64,000 bases of DNA from Paramecium sonneborni (GCA_905182985.1 CAJJDN010000035.1:542645-606644); one strand, 5' to 3'. Counted from the stretch's first letter, positions 51,641 to 63,640 are shown. Translations and numbers: made by a program. Notes: generated by a model not told the origin, from the sequence alone.

Positions 51641-53304
51641 TCAATTATCAGAATCATCATCCAAATGCTCTTCTCCTTCTGGCTCTTCTTAATAATTTTC
51701 TGGATCTCCCTCATATTCACTTAAACCTTCATAATCTTCTTAAGCAACATTCTCTTTCTTTTTGTCTTCCTTATATTTTCTAATTTCATCTAACACATAT
51801 TCTTATTCTTTTTCATCATCAATCTCTTATTCTGATTCTTCAAGTTCTTCACCAGCTTATTATCTTTATTTCTCAGACATAACCTTTTATTTTATTAATT
51901 CCTCCTATTCATAAAGAAGTTTTTGAGCTTCACTCTACAAATTACTTTCACCCTTTCCTCCTTTTATATGTTATTCAATTAATCTTATTAATTCTTTTAC
52001 TTTTATTTTATTTCCAACAAAACCAAAATCTTCAGATGTTCTTTTCAATTATTTCTCCAAAAATAATGTATATTCATTAAACCATTATTCTTTTGAAAAT
52101 ATTGCTAAATACACTACAATCTTATTAATCACTTACTAACAAAAATCTGCCCAAAAAGTTCCTGATTACTTATATTTGGGTTTTATTACAATATTTATTT
52201 AAAAATCATATGGTTTAACACTACTCTTCAACTTTTTTCTCTTTAATTCTGCACAATTCAACATTCTTAGAATATAACTCAATAAATTTTAATTAACCTT
52301 ATAAATTTATGAAACTTTGATTAAGATATCAATTAACTGTAATTAAAAAGTGTAATTATCTATACAAGGATAAAAATCTAAAACGGATTAGGCAATTTAA
52401 ATAAATGGAGGCATTAAATCAGCCAATTAATTTTCTCTTTTATGTGTACAAATTACTTATGCCCATAATTTTAGTACATTTAAAGTTTATTAATTGTAAA
52501 TAGATTAAACATTCTATTAATTCTTTGAAACACTAGCATCTCTAATCTTTTTTACCAATTTCTATAAGCTCAAATAAACTACTTAATATGCCTAGTTCAT
52601 ATTCATATTACATAATTCAGTAATACAATTAATCATGAAATTTATTGCTTCATAATTTCTCCAAAGTACATGTTTGGCTGACTCCAAATATTTCTCATAA
52701 AATTTCTATTTAATTATTTAAATTCTTATACTTTTAAAATATCCTATTGTTAATGATCAACCATTGATTAAAATACTTTTCTAATCTAAACAAAAGCTTG
52801 TAATTTAATTTGTAAAGATAAATGATCACCCCATATTTTTATTAATAATTTTAATGATTTCTTTTACAAACTTTCAAAAGCTGTTAAAACTACATTTAAA
52901 TTTCCTAATGCACGTATAACAAATAGGATTGTTCCTTCTTATGCTTCTTGTGTTTCTATAGTATGTTCCAAAAAATTCATTGCTTTAATGAAAAATCCTC
53001 TTATGATTACCTAATGAATATGAGATTCAATATGTTCTCTCTTAAATGTTTCAGCATAATCCACTTAATAAAAATCTCTTAAAATATTTGGAAGTTGTAT
53101 CAATGAAAATTAAATAATCTTAGAGTAATCCTCAGGTTCTTTAAAATACTTTGTAATAGCTTAATCTGGTTAATCTTCATCCTAATCTCCTTTAGATGCA
53201 AGTCTAAAAAGCTTGATTAGAAGAGAAATGCTCTTAAAATTTGGAGATTCTGTGATTTTCTCAAAGAGTTGATTAATAATCATTAATTAAATATGTTACT
53301 TCAT
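51641..53304 (-). CDS. NOC2: Nucleolar complex protein 2 (Noc2), ribosome biogenesis
   Basis: HEAT-like protein of the Noc1-Noc2 / Noc2-Noc3 complexes that escort pre-60S particles. The family core is present: NYEAINFMINCITELCNMNM / NQAYQVVYLSLQKLVKKIRD, the YNQQTLNVLKLWAQVI motif (Noc2 Y-N-W-Q-x-x-x-x-L-x-L-W), LADLMPPFIQIAQSVLDFYP, KRKKLKSSVKPYDFQINIV, and the C-terminal block with FLEKQLKRTSEDFGFVG. It ends in a long acidic tail (EEHLDDDSDN), common in nucleolar proteins. A 27-nt intron near 52720 is inferred. The start at 53304 gives about 540 residues, shorter than yeast Noc2. The frame stays open upstream to about 53400 without an ATG, so an N-terminal exon may be missing. Confidence 0.82.
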
Positions 53305-53412
53305 AACATTAAAATATGTATAGCAAATATATATTTCAGGTTGCTATTCCTATAAAACCCTTTATAAATAAAGAATGGTAAATTTTGGATATAACAACTC
53401 TATCGATTTAGT

Positions 53413-54291
53413 TCAAGAAACCATAACTATCATTTCACCTATTGAAACTCCTATTAATAAAAAAATTACACATAAAATTTAATTGGATTTTTTATAGAAT
53501 GGTATTTCAAAAAGAAATCTTTGAAACAACTCTTTATTTTCAATTTCTACAAATAATTTATGCCATTAATTTTAATATTGCAAGTTATGGAACTTCAGGA
53601 TTTGGTTAATAACATAAATATTATTAACTTTTTTAGTATAGACTATTAAAACATGTTGATTAATATGGATAATTAATTCGTTCCATCAATAATATCGTTT
53701 AAACTATCTAAAATAAGATAAGGAATATTTTCATTAATTTTTTTATCTGGAAATCTTGGGAGTAACTACATGATTTACTTAATAATATGAATACAAATCT
53801 AGATATTAGAGATGATTAAGAAAAGGAGTTATTATTCATCTTATAAAAGAAATCGAAAATTCAACTACTATATAAAAATTGATTTAACTTATTCACATTG
53901 CTAAAAAAATAAAATCTCTTAAAAAAATACGAAATACTCATATTCTCATTTTTTATTCAAGATCATCCACAAGCATGGTGACTAAAATTATTTTTGCTAG
54001 TTTGGGATCGATTGAAATGGGTATCTTTTACAAAAAAAAGAAAAAAAATATCCATCATTTATTCTTTATAGAAATAGCAAATTAATTAGATTTTTCAAAG
54101 AATATCTAGAAAGCAATTCTAAAAAACTCACTATTTCATGTGCAAGTTTTGCTATTCTTGATTATGAAGATACTTTTCAAACATTTAACTATATTGAATA
54201 TAATTAAATGGCTAAAAAGATTAATATCTAAACTTCTATTAAAAATTTTTCTTAAAATAAACAATAATTAATCTTAGAATAAACTAATCAT
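53413..54291 (-). CDS. Unknown helical protein with C-terminal membrane segment (structure tentative)
   Basis: A protein-like minus-strand frame: RIAKLAHEIVSFLELLSRYS, SIDPKLAKIILVTMLVDDLE, then CEQVKSIFIQQLNFRFLLQD, ICIHIIKQIMQLLPRFPDKK, IPYLILDSLNDIIDGTN and a 26-nt intron. The end reads WHKLFVEIENKELFQRFLFE and the hydrophobic ILCVIFLLIGVSIGEMIVMV, then TGA. Long amphipathic helices suggest a HEAT/ARM-like solenoid with a C-terminal anchor. An in-frame TGA at 53938-53940 and an unresolved junction near 54190 remain, so this may be a gene with exons I cannot place or a decaying copy. Start at 54291 is a guess. Confidence 0.4.
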
Positions 54292-54909
54292 GATTGACTT
54301 ACTTAAGATGAAGAATTAAAAAATTAACTTAATAAATAAGTTTTAAATTAATTCAAAATTAAAACATTTTATTATTCAATATTTCAACAGAGAATCTTAA
54401 ACTTATAAAGATATTTAAATTACAATAAGAATAAATCACTATAAAAACTAAAATCCTTAGAACAAATTGATCAATAGAAAGAAAAAAGTATCTTTCGTTA
54501 AGAAATGATATTAAAGTGCTAATTTAAAATTAAATGATATAATTGTAAAATTAACTAATAATTTCACATTGCAATAATAGATGTGACATCTTTATTGATT
54601 ATAAAATACCAAGTAAAATAATTTAGTTGATTTTGATAAATTTTATATCTCATTAATGTTTCTAAAATCTTACTACATTCAGAAAACAGCAATTTTTTTT
54701 ACAAGACATTTTCAATAAAAAGATCTTTTATGTATAAAAATTAAATCAGATTGAGCCTTTTAATAGAAAAATAAATTAGTCACTTCATATGTCAAAGAGT
54801 TCATTAATTAAGAAATAGAAATGAAGATAAAATTACATTAATTAAACTAAAAATAAAAAATATCCTAAAAAAATAATATTTCTTTTATTTTTCTTATTAT
54901 TTAACTTAC
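54292..54909. other. Intergenic, about 0.6 kb
   Basis: Very AT-rich stretch upstream of the unknown helical gene. Short open stretches occur on both strands but none has protein character. Confidence 0.45.
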
Positions 54910-56749
54910 TCATAATCTAAATTAACCAGGCATGTATCCTTAAGAATTTATTCCTATTTAATTATTCCTTTATGGACTTGAATTATAGAGACCCCCTAAA
55001 TAAAGATTTGGTTATGCTCTTTAAGGTTATTACTAATATGTTTGAGTAAGTCCATATTATGCTTACTAAGATTATTAAAATTATTAATTAAATTGAGGAA
55101 TTTGTTATAATTATTATTAGTATTAAGGTTACTAATACATAGAAATAGGTGGTTATTTTACAATTTAATTTGTATCAATTTAATGTAAATAATCCTAATC
55201 ATAAAGAGCTTTACTAAAATTTACATTTAATATTATTACTGCATGCAGTTTACTAAAAGGAATAAAGACAATAAAAGTAGCAATATTCCAATAATTGCTG
55301 TATAAAGAATTGTATTTTATTGAATATGGATTTCATCAGGAATGACTTAATATCCATGAGAAATTGAAATTTAATTCATATCTTAATTGAATACCACATA
55401 ATTTTATCTAAATTTAGATCTAAAATTAATTTTACTTAAAAAATGTATGAGGAATAATTATAATAGGTTTTTCTTATTAAGTTAATAAAGTATTTTTATC
55501 TGAAATGGTTTTCATTAACAGATAGCATTAGTCATTTTCTCTGTGAATGTAATCTTCTTTTGATAATAAGTATGAAATTTTATCTTAGAGATTAAAAGAG
55601 AAATAAATGTCTTTATATTTTTCAAATTGATCATTATTACATGGACATTTATATAAACTATCTTATAATTAGCAAATCTAAAATAAAGTAATTAAATTAC
55701 AATTTAGAAATTTTTGATTTCTTTTAAAAATTTTTAAATAATTGATATATCTGCCCAAATAAATCTTGTAGTGCTATCAAAAATAGCAGTTCCAGTAGCT
55801 AAAAATTAAAATATATCTATATACAAGCAAACTTTCCTTCTATCCCATAAGAAATTTTATTAATCTTCAAAGCCCAAACTTTTTTTCCTATATTTGTAAA
55901 TGTAGTGAATTTTGATTAAGCAAAATAATTCTATTCTTCACCAATAACCAATAAATATAAATTATCTTCTAATTTCAATGAAAATGTTGATTATGGTACA
56001 TTATTTAATTAAGAATGGAATCTATATTATTTATGATATTATAAATACTATTATAGTAAACTATGAGTTTATTCTAAAGTTGGTTCTTTTTTAATTTCTT
56101 TAACCATAGCATTTATTTTATTCTTATATTCTTCATAATCTGAACCATATGCAAAACCTATGACACCATTTTTGGCCTTAAATTCATATTTAGGATCCTC
56201 TTTTTAGTTCAAATTATCAATAAGTCCTAAACCAACTTATTTTGCTTTCAATCCTATTAATTCCAAAGAATCCTTGTTTCATGATTTATTTATACCTATG
56301 TTGCATATGATCCTGTAACTATTACTCGACCTCCATAACTATTTTCATTTGTTAAAGGAATTTTTTTTTCATCAATTTAAGTTTTTTAATATTAACAACT
56401 TCCTTCACATTTGAATACTTCTGCATCATTTGGGCAATTAGTACATTAATTTGTCTCAGTTTTCTTTGAATAAACCCAAGAGATAAAAGATGTAGTATCA
56501 ATTGTTTATTTGAATTAAGTTGAACCCAAAGTTAATGGTATCTCATTTATTAATTAAGAATACTGTTAATGTATAATCATCCAAATATTATTTAGAATCA
56601 TTTTCAGTTGCTTTTAACCTATTACTATCAACTTTTTAACTGGTAAAATGTTTATTACTGTGAATTTCCGAAGCTGCTTTCTCAAAATTAATTTTAACTT
56701 CATATGCTGATATGCTCAGAATTAAAATGCAAACTAATTCTGGATTCAT
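54910..56749 (-). CDS. Membrane-anchored pepsin-like aspartic protease with altered catalytic motifs
   Basis: A1-family fold. N-terminal signal peptide MNPELVCILILSISAYE. First active-site segment IPLTLGSTQFKQTIDTTSFI then SWVYS, followed by the Cys-rich CTNCPNDAEVFKC. The second half has VIGFAYGS, LEDNLYLLVIGEE, the second active-site segment TGTAIFDSTTRFIW, ISYLLSKEDYIHRENDQCYL, and the closing PHTFFKQNYVVFNQDMNQIS. A transmembrane helix follows (LYTAIIGILLLLLSLFLLV), then a Gln-rich cytoplasmic tail (YQQQPQRAQPNLYLGGLYNS) ending GYMPGQFRL. Both D(T/S)G triads have lost Gly: DTT and DST. The fold is clear, but activity is doubtful. At least six micro-introns. Confidence 0.8.
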
Positions 56750-57847
56750 CAATAAATAAATTTTATCAAATTTAATTCTTTTTTCAGTCAAATATTTACT
56801 AGAATTATTATTATATGCCAAAAACATCAGATAAATATATTTTATTGTTACATTTTAAACTCTATTTTTCTGATGTAAATTAATTTAAATGATCAAAATT
56901 TTTACTGTTTCTTAAGATTATTAGTTTAAACATAGGACTTTTGAAATTATTAGCTTAATAATTATTAAGTCATATTATTTTCAGTTATAAGTAGTATACC
57001 ATTACTTTCTTCAATATTTAATTTAAAATTTAGCCTTTTTATATTTATTAATATTTTTATCATTCTTTCTATATAACTCATTAATATTTTGCTTATCGAG
57101 GAGAGAACAATCACTTATATTACTGATAAATAAGTTTAGGCATTGGTACCCAAATGTAATTAAAGAATTTATTATTAAATTAACTGAATAAATTAAATCG
57201 AAAATAGTAATGACATTCTAAATTTTTATTTTACTTAAAATAGTTAAGATAAATTTTCATATTATCATATTTATTTCTAATAGATAATTTAATTAAAAAG
57301 AATTTTCTAAGTTATTTTAAATTATATGATATAATTCTAAGTAAAAAACTATTTCAACATTTCTAATATGATTGTTTCCCTATCTTAATTTTGATTATTA
57401 TCAGAAATATTTACAAAAAGATTCTAAAGATCTAGTTTTTTATTAAATTGATATCTTTAAGTTTTTTTTTTACTTGATGAGAAATAAGAAAATTTTAAAT
57501 TAATTTTAGTTTTCTTGAAATATTTCAATAATATTAATTTATTATAAAATATTTGAATATAATTAAAATTCATTTAATTACTATTTGTATTTCTTTAATT
57601 CCAAGAATTAATTTATATACAATTTAGTTATATGTAAAACTTTATAAAGCCAATATCTGTAATAATAGATTATGCACATTAATATTAGATTTTAAGTTTC
57701 AAATTAAGCTGATATATTTATTAAACATATTTTTATAATATACATATATCTAATAAATTAAGATATTCTAATGTATAATAAAATATTTCAGTTTAAAATG
57801 AAAAAGATTGTCAAGCATGAATTTAGTTATTATATAAATAGGAAAGA
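56750..57847. other. Intergenic, about 1.1 kb, the longest gene-free stretch
   Basis: Divergent spacer between the protease (minus) and channel (plus) genes. Extremely AT-rich. No coding frame, tRNA-like fold or clear repeat was seen on either strand. Confidence 0.5.
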
Positions 57848-60800
57848 ATGGATAATTATTTCAATTTTTTTAAAAATTTATTAGTTATATAACAATATTT
57901 AGAATAATTAGAAATGAGTGTTCTATCATTAAAGCATTCATAAAATAGTGGAAGAAAAAATAAAACTGAACCTGATAAACTTAATAAATTTTCTTAAAAT
58001 GATATGAGAGGTATTAAAATTTTAATGTTTTCCCAGGTCCATTTATATATGAGCCACTTTAAAATATAGCACATCCAATATAACCTGAAGATGATATTTC
58101 AATAAAAGATCCAACATTGAAAACAGTTGATAAATCAAGGATTTCTTAATCTTATTATAGAAATAACTCACCATAATTAAGTATTAGGTCCAAAACTTCT
58201 TAAAGCGAGCCTGAGGATAGTCCCTTTGTATTAAGTTTCCCACTTAAATAATAAGAAAATATTCGTAAGAGATCTAAGAGCAAATAAATTTAATATTTTG
58301 TAGAGAAACTTAGAAAAAGGTTTAGAATAGATAGCATGGCTAAAAATTTTTAGTATCTATATGATTAGGAAAATAATTTCATAGATAATAGTTGTAAGTG
58401 AAATATCATATTTAGAGGGACCTTGTTACCATCTTCTGCAATATTACAAATTTGGAATGTAATTTTCTATAGTTTGTTACATGTGATAATGATATTTATT
58501 CCTTTATCTACAGCTTTAGATATCTAAGACCTTAATTATCTTTTTGTATGCTTCAAATTATTAGACATTGGAATTTAATTAAGCAGTTCTTTTACTTTAA
58601 AGGGTTTATTAATAACTAGTTTCAAATAAATATCATTAAGATATTACAAATAGTGTTTGTGTTTTGATGCAGTATTTTCTTAGCTTTATAAATTAGTTTG
58701 CAATAATAGGATTAGTATTCTTGAATACATTACCATCATCAAGCTAATTCTATGTACTTACACTAATTCTGATCAGTTTAATTAAGAGATATTAGGAGAT
58801 AGAAATATTTTTAAAATTGTAAGTAAAAAATGATTTAATATATTAGCGAATATAACTTATTTTCTCCTTACTTATAAATTATAAATAGTTTAATAAAGAT
58901 AATATTACTAATTCATATAATAACCTGCTATTAATATGGATTATTTTATCATAGTAATTTGTTGTTTGATTCTTATATGTCAACTTTTAGCATAGTAATT
59001 TCTATATTTACATTTAATTCAAATTATTCACCAAATGATCAAAATGAAATGATATTTTACAGTTTTGTCGCATTTGGCTCGATCATTAGCTTTGCTTATT
59101 TGTTAACACAATGTCTAAATCTTTTTAAAAATACAAGATTTTCTTCTGAACTAAGTGAGTTTTTAGCAATTAATAAATTAGATTCAAATTTAAAGTGCAA
59201 GATTATTAATCATATATTAAATCAACCAAAATTATATCATAATTAATTTGTTTCAAAATTATCAGGTCAATTACTTTAAGAATTTAATAGAATATAGAGA
59301 TTCTAATTACTGACTAAATATTTTAAATATTATAATATAAATACTATTTAAACACTGATAAACTTTAGTGAAGATGTTATATGTTAACCAAATTAAATTA
59401 TAGTGACAGAATCTGAATATGATGATTGTTCATTGTATTTCATAGTTGAAGGAAATTTTAAGATAGTAAACAAGATGGGAATTCAACTATAAATTTTAGG
59501 AGTAATATAGTAAATATTTTTTTCAGCCAGAATAAACGTTTGGTGAAATCTCCTTTTATACTTAATTACCTAGATCTGCTACAGTAATAAGTGAAGGAGT
59601 TTGTAGATTATTGAAATTAAGAAGGGACATATTTCTTAAACTATTAACTTTTAGTGATAAAGTATAATATACATATAATTATTAGTAATATTTCTATGCT
59701 ATGAAAGATAGAATTATAATCCATAAAGATTTACCTTGTTAATGTTTTTGTTGTTCTTCATTTGATCATTTAATAACCAAATGTCCTTTGTTAACTTATT
59801 GTCCAGATAAAGAAAAAGTTATTAAAGCTTTGATATATCCAAGAAGAAATTTCAGATAAGAACGTAATGACGTTTGTTATATATTTAATTAGATAAAAGA
59901 AGATTAGTAAAAGACACAAAGGCTTATGATTTTACAAAAGATGCCGAAGCAAATTAAGATTATTTATTATAATTGTATTAGGAGCATCATTTTTAATCAT
60001 CAAATTAATTTAGCTAGTCTAATTTACCATATGATGATGTTTATATTAAAGAAAGCTATGCTTCAGGATAAAGTTTTAGTAGATTAAGTAGAGAAAAATC
60101 CCTTTTAAAAAGCACATCTTTATTAAAAGAAAAATCATTACATGAATAATAGTAATCTATCATGAATGATGTGTAATTATATTAAAACTATTATCGAGTA
60201 GAAGTTATTAAGATACATCTGAGAAACAATATATTCTGCATTAAGGGGAAATGGATGATGAGAAATTCATCAATCTTGTTAGGAAAGATTAATAGAAGAA
60301 TACATTTGCAACTGCTGGTTTTGGAAATGCTGGATAGCAATCAATTAAAGATTAAAAATCATTAAAAATAATAGTAGAGAATGAAAGTTCAGAAAATTCA
60401 CCTTCTTTAGATAATGCATTAGATTTGGGAAATTAATTATAGAGAAATAAAGATCCAAAATTAACATTTAATTATAATTTTGATAATTAAATGAGTGATT
60501 TATAGAACAAATATCAATAATATTAAAGGAATGCTACAGAATCTAATCATTCTATGAAACGATAAGAAAATCGATAACCTTCAATTCGATAAAATTCTTC
60601 AAGATCTCAAACATATAGTCCAATAACATCAAATAACATAACAGCAAATTCATTAAGATCATAGATGAAATAAAATGAAAATACTTAGACAGCATCAGGT
60701 ATTCATAGAAGGTAAATAATATATAAAAATTTAGATCAATATCAGGAGTGATTAAATAATATACTGATAGTCCAGAGTTATAGAGTAAAAGAGGAACAAA

Positions 60801-61134
60801 TAGAAAAAAGTCAACAAAGACAGGTACTAAGATATCTGTAATACATTCTTAGTTTTAACCATTTAGTGGATTTGATGTATAAATCATTTTAAAATTATTA
60901 GAATCCAGTTGGTTATAATTTAGGAGATAATGATTTTGAAAAGCTTTACTAATTTGAAATATATTTACCTTATAATAATTATGATGTAGTAATTTATAAG
61001 TAAATATTAAATATAAATTTAGGTTGAATTAGTTTAATAAAAATAAAAGATTAAAAAGGTTATCTAGATATTTTTTATCATTTAGATTAGCTAAATAGAT
61101 ATAAATATTAAAAGCAAGATAATAATAGAATTGA
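57848..61134 (+). CDS. CNG/HCN/KCNH-like channel protein with cyclic-nucleotide-binding domain
   Basis: Membrane protein laid out as a six-helix channel with a C-terminal CNBD. The N-terminal 150 residues are Ser/Gln-rich. Hydrophobic segments include LQIWNVIFYSLLHVIMIFIP, YLFVCFKLLDIGIQLSSSF and LIKIILLIHIITCYQYGLFY. Then comes the pore-region equivalent and LTQCLNLF. The C-linker leads into the CNBD: NFSEDVICQPNQIIVTE, LYFIVEGNFKIVN, and the phosphate-binding cassette QTFGEISFYTQLPRSATVIS. A Cys-rich segment follows (CQCFCCSSFDHLITKCP), then a long Ser/Asn/Gln-rich tail. The pore loop lacks GYG (see findings). Introns near 57996, 58393, 58818, 59500 and several in the tail. The 3' end is tentative; an earlier TGA at 61024 is possible. 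Confidence 0.75.
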
Positions 61135-61168
61135 ATAATATATATATTTAATTTATTAATAATGAAAT

Positions 61169-61970
61169 TCAATCTTGCATTTAAAGTCTTAGTTTTTATT
61201 TTTTTTCAACTTATTTATCATAATCTTCAATGAATTTATCAAAAGCAGGTGGATCGACAACAAGAAGTTTGGAAAAACTAAAGTACCATTCATCAATATT
61301 GACCTAAATGAAGATGATGAGATATTTAATGTACTCCTCTTTCAGGATTGCATAATGCAACTGATTTGATGAAATCTTTAGCATCTTTTTCAGCTTGATT
61401 ATCAGTTATACTATCTTCAATATATTTATTGAATTTAACAGCTTTTGAATGATCAATATATTTAGAACCATCAATATCTATATCCTCAAAAATGGCTTAT
61501 AGTTTGAATTTCTAATTTTGTTTTAAAACACCAAAGGCTTTACTTTCAGCTGTTAAATTATTAATAAAAGTTCTAATTTCTGTTATTCCATCACCAGGTC
61601 TAAGATATATATATTAGAATAACCTTTATCCAGATTGATTCTTTAAGTTTGGATCTGCTTAATTAACAACAAGTAATAAAACAATTTCTTTATTCATCTT
61701 TTCTGCTGCAAGATGTAATGGTCCTGATCCTTATAAATTATAAACTTCAAGAGATGCATCATTTTAAATAAGAAATCTTACAATTTCTAATTGATTATGC
61801 ATTATAGCCCAAAAAAGAGCAGTGTTTCCTCATATATACAATTGAATATATATACCTTCTCTATCTTGATAATTGATGTCTATATTTCCTTAAACAATAG
61901 CTCTTTTAATCTCTTCCATAGAACCTTTTTATGCAGATGCAAGAAATTATTCATTATGAAAAGTTTCCAT
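61169..61970 (-). CDS. Ankyrin-repeat protein with an EF-hand-like segment
   Basis: About 240 residues. METFHNEQFLASAQKGSMEE opens the first ankyrin helix. Ankyrin units follow: INYQDREGNTALFWAIMHNQ / LEIVRFLIQNDASLEVYN and GSGPLHLAAEKMNKEIVLLL. Then comes a separate helical part with AIFEDIDIDGSKYIDHSKAV, whose DxDGSxYID loop matches an EF-hand except that the last ligand (Glu) is Lys. It ends YFSFSKLLVVDPPAFDKFIE ... QMQD and TGA. Three micro-introns (26, 24 and 31 nt) bring it in frame. It converges on the channel gene (34-bp gap) and diverges from the Rab gene, with start codons only 14 bp apart. Confidence 0.82.
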
Positions 61971-61984
61971 TATTTTAAATTATA

Positions 61985-62654
61985 ATGTCTCAGAAAAAAG
62001 CAGATTTTGATTTCCTTGTAAAGTTACTAATTATTGGAGATAGTGGAGTTGGTAAAACTTGTTTGTTAATGAGATATTGTGAAAATCTATTTACAAACAA
62101 TCATTTGACAACTATTGGTACATACATTAAACCATATTATTAGGAATTGATTTTAAGTTAAAGACTATTGAAGTAGGAGGTAAGAAAGTTAAAATATAAA
62201 TATGGGATACAGCAGGTTAAGAAAGATTTAGAACTATTACTTAAACTTATTACAAAGGGGCTTAGGGAATTATATTAGTTTATGGAGTAGATGATCGGGT
62301 TTCATTTCAAAGGTATTATTATATTAGAAATTGTATTCAAGTATTGAAAATTGGATGAAACAAATTAATACTCACGCATAAGAAGGTGTTACCAAATTAT
62401 TAGTTGCAAATAAATCTGATTGTTCTGATAGAGTTGTATAAACTTAAGAAGGTTAAAGATTAGCAGATACATATTCTATCCCTTTTTTTGAAACCTCTGC
62501 TAAAAATGGAACCAATATCTATGAAATCTTCAATACTATTGCCAAAATGGTTATTGATAAATAAAACTAAGATCCAACTGATCGTCCATCCAATGTATAA
62601 TTATCTTAATAACCTTCAAATGAAACATAAAAAAAATAAAGTGGATGCTGCTGA
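61985..62654 (+). CDS. Rab-family small GTPase (Rab8/Rab1-like)
   Basis: Membrane-traffic GTPase of about 205 residues. P-loop [11 protein letters not shown], switch I effector [12 protein letters not shown], switch II WDTAGQERFRTIT, base-recognition NKSD (canonical NKxD), ETSAKNG, and a C-terminal SGCC for double geranylgeranylation. The [18 protein letters not shown] / FRTITQTYYKGAQGI wording is closest to the Rab8/10/1 branch. Two micro-introns: 26 nt inside TTIG and about 29 nt after VSFQ. The start [10 protein letters not shown] is the usual short Rab N-terminus. Confidence 0.92.
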
Positions 62655-63248
62655 TATTTTCAAAATTATTATTAGAATATCCAATAATATTTAACTACTT
62701 ATCCAAACTTCCTTATTTCTTATATATTTATATACTCTATAAACATTTAAATTATCAATATCTATAAAATATTCTACCATTTTTCAATTATTATCTCTCT
62801 ATCCTTATATTTATTTTTCTAAAACTGTGTATTTAATCATTCTTTTTAATGTAACAAGAATTATCAATAAATATAACAAACCACTTTTTCTAGATCACAA
62901 AATAATAGTGATCTTCCACTTTAAAAGTAATTATTTTACCATACTTCTAATTTATATACATTATCATCTTCAAATATTCATTATCCTCTTCTTCTATTAT
63001 AATATAAAACTTTCGTTTCTCCTACATAAAATGGAGAAGGTTTAACAATATGATTATAAACTATTTTTAATTAATTTCCAACATATTAATTATACATCTA
63101 AGATACTTTGCATCTAAAATATAGTTACTTTTTTATTAATCAGATATTTCATACAATTTTAATTAAAACTATTGCTATATTGTTATGTTATACCTATATT
63201 ATGATTTTAATTTATTAAATTTCTTTAATTTATTTTATATTTAAATAT
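62655..63248. other. Intergenic, about 0.6 kb
   Basis: AT-rich sequence downstream of the Rab gene. Open stretches on the plus strand have no protein character. No RNA gene or repeat recognised. Confidence 0.5.
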
Positions 63249-63619
63249 AAGCGAAAAGATTAGTCTTAGATCCCTTTTGTTATGGTCAATTTGGAAAATA
63301 ATGAAGTCAATAAATACTTTATGATAAAGAGAAATTTGTAGAAAAAGTGAATGAATTATTTAATAAAGAAGAACTAAAAGATTGGTACGAATTAAAAAGA
63401 ATAATATAATTATGCTCCGTTTTGTAAACATATATTTATTTAAAATTTTTTGGGATAATTTATATAAAACAATGAGATGAAAATACAGAATTATCAATGC
63501 TTCGAATTACATCAATGAGAAATTAATTAGAACCTAAAGAAGGAGAATCTGGAGTAGAAATAAACAAAGAAGAATATATGAAATCTGTTGATTTTTGGTC
63601 TAAACATGTTTAAGTTTGA
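63249..63619 (+). pseudogene. Disrupted gene, conserved-looking YAPFCKHIF protein
   Basis: Protein-like pieces follow one another in three frames: RLVLDPFCYGQFGKQ, then after an in-frame TGA (63302-63304) ILYDKEKFVEKVNELFNKEE / LKDWYELK. A frame change follows to NYAPFCKHIFIQNFLGQF, then another to DENTELSMLRITSMRNQLEP and KEEYMKSVDFWSKHVQV with TGA. No GT...AG intron that I can see repairs these joins. It vaguely recalls a family of uncharacterised eukaryotic proteins (possibly DUF3228), but that is from memory of the PFCKH wording and weak. Either a decayed gene or unresolved exons. Confidence 0.4.
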
Positions 63620-63640
63620 GTGATATTTATTTAGACATAT

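Noticed and set aside
53380..54300. Plus-strand reading frames over the region upstream of Noc2
   Set aside because: They look protein-like in patches, but the minus strand gives longer coherent helices and a terminal membrane segment. The plus-strand frames also contain TGAs without introns.
54920..55190. Plus-strand Gln/Tyr-rich prion-like ORF with in-frame TGAs
   Set aside because: The same DNA on the minus strand is a clean frame: the Gln-rich cytoplasmic tail of the membrane-anchored protease, joined in phase to its transmembrane helix. The plus-strand reading is its antisense shadow.
56750..57847. tRNA, other RNA gene or mobile element in the longest gene-free stretch
   Set aside because: No cloverleaf-like arms, no terminal repeats and no transposase-like frame could be seen; it is treated as plain AT-rich spacer.
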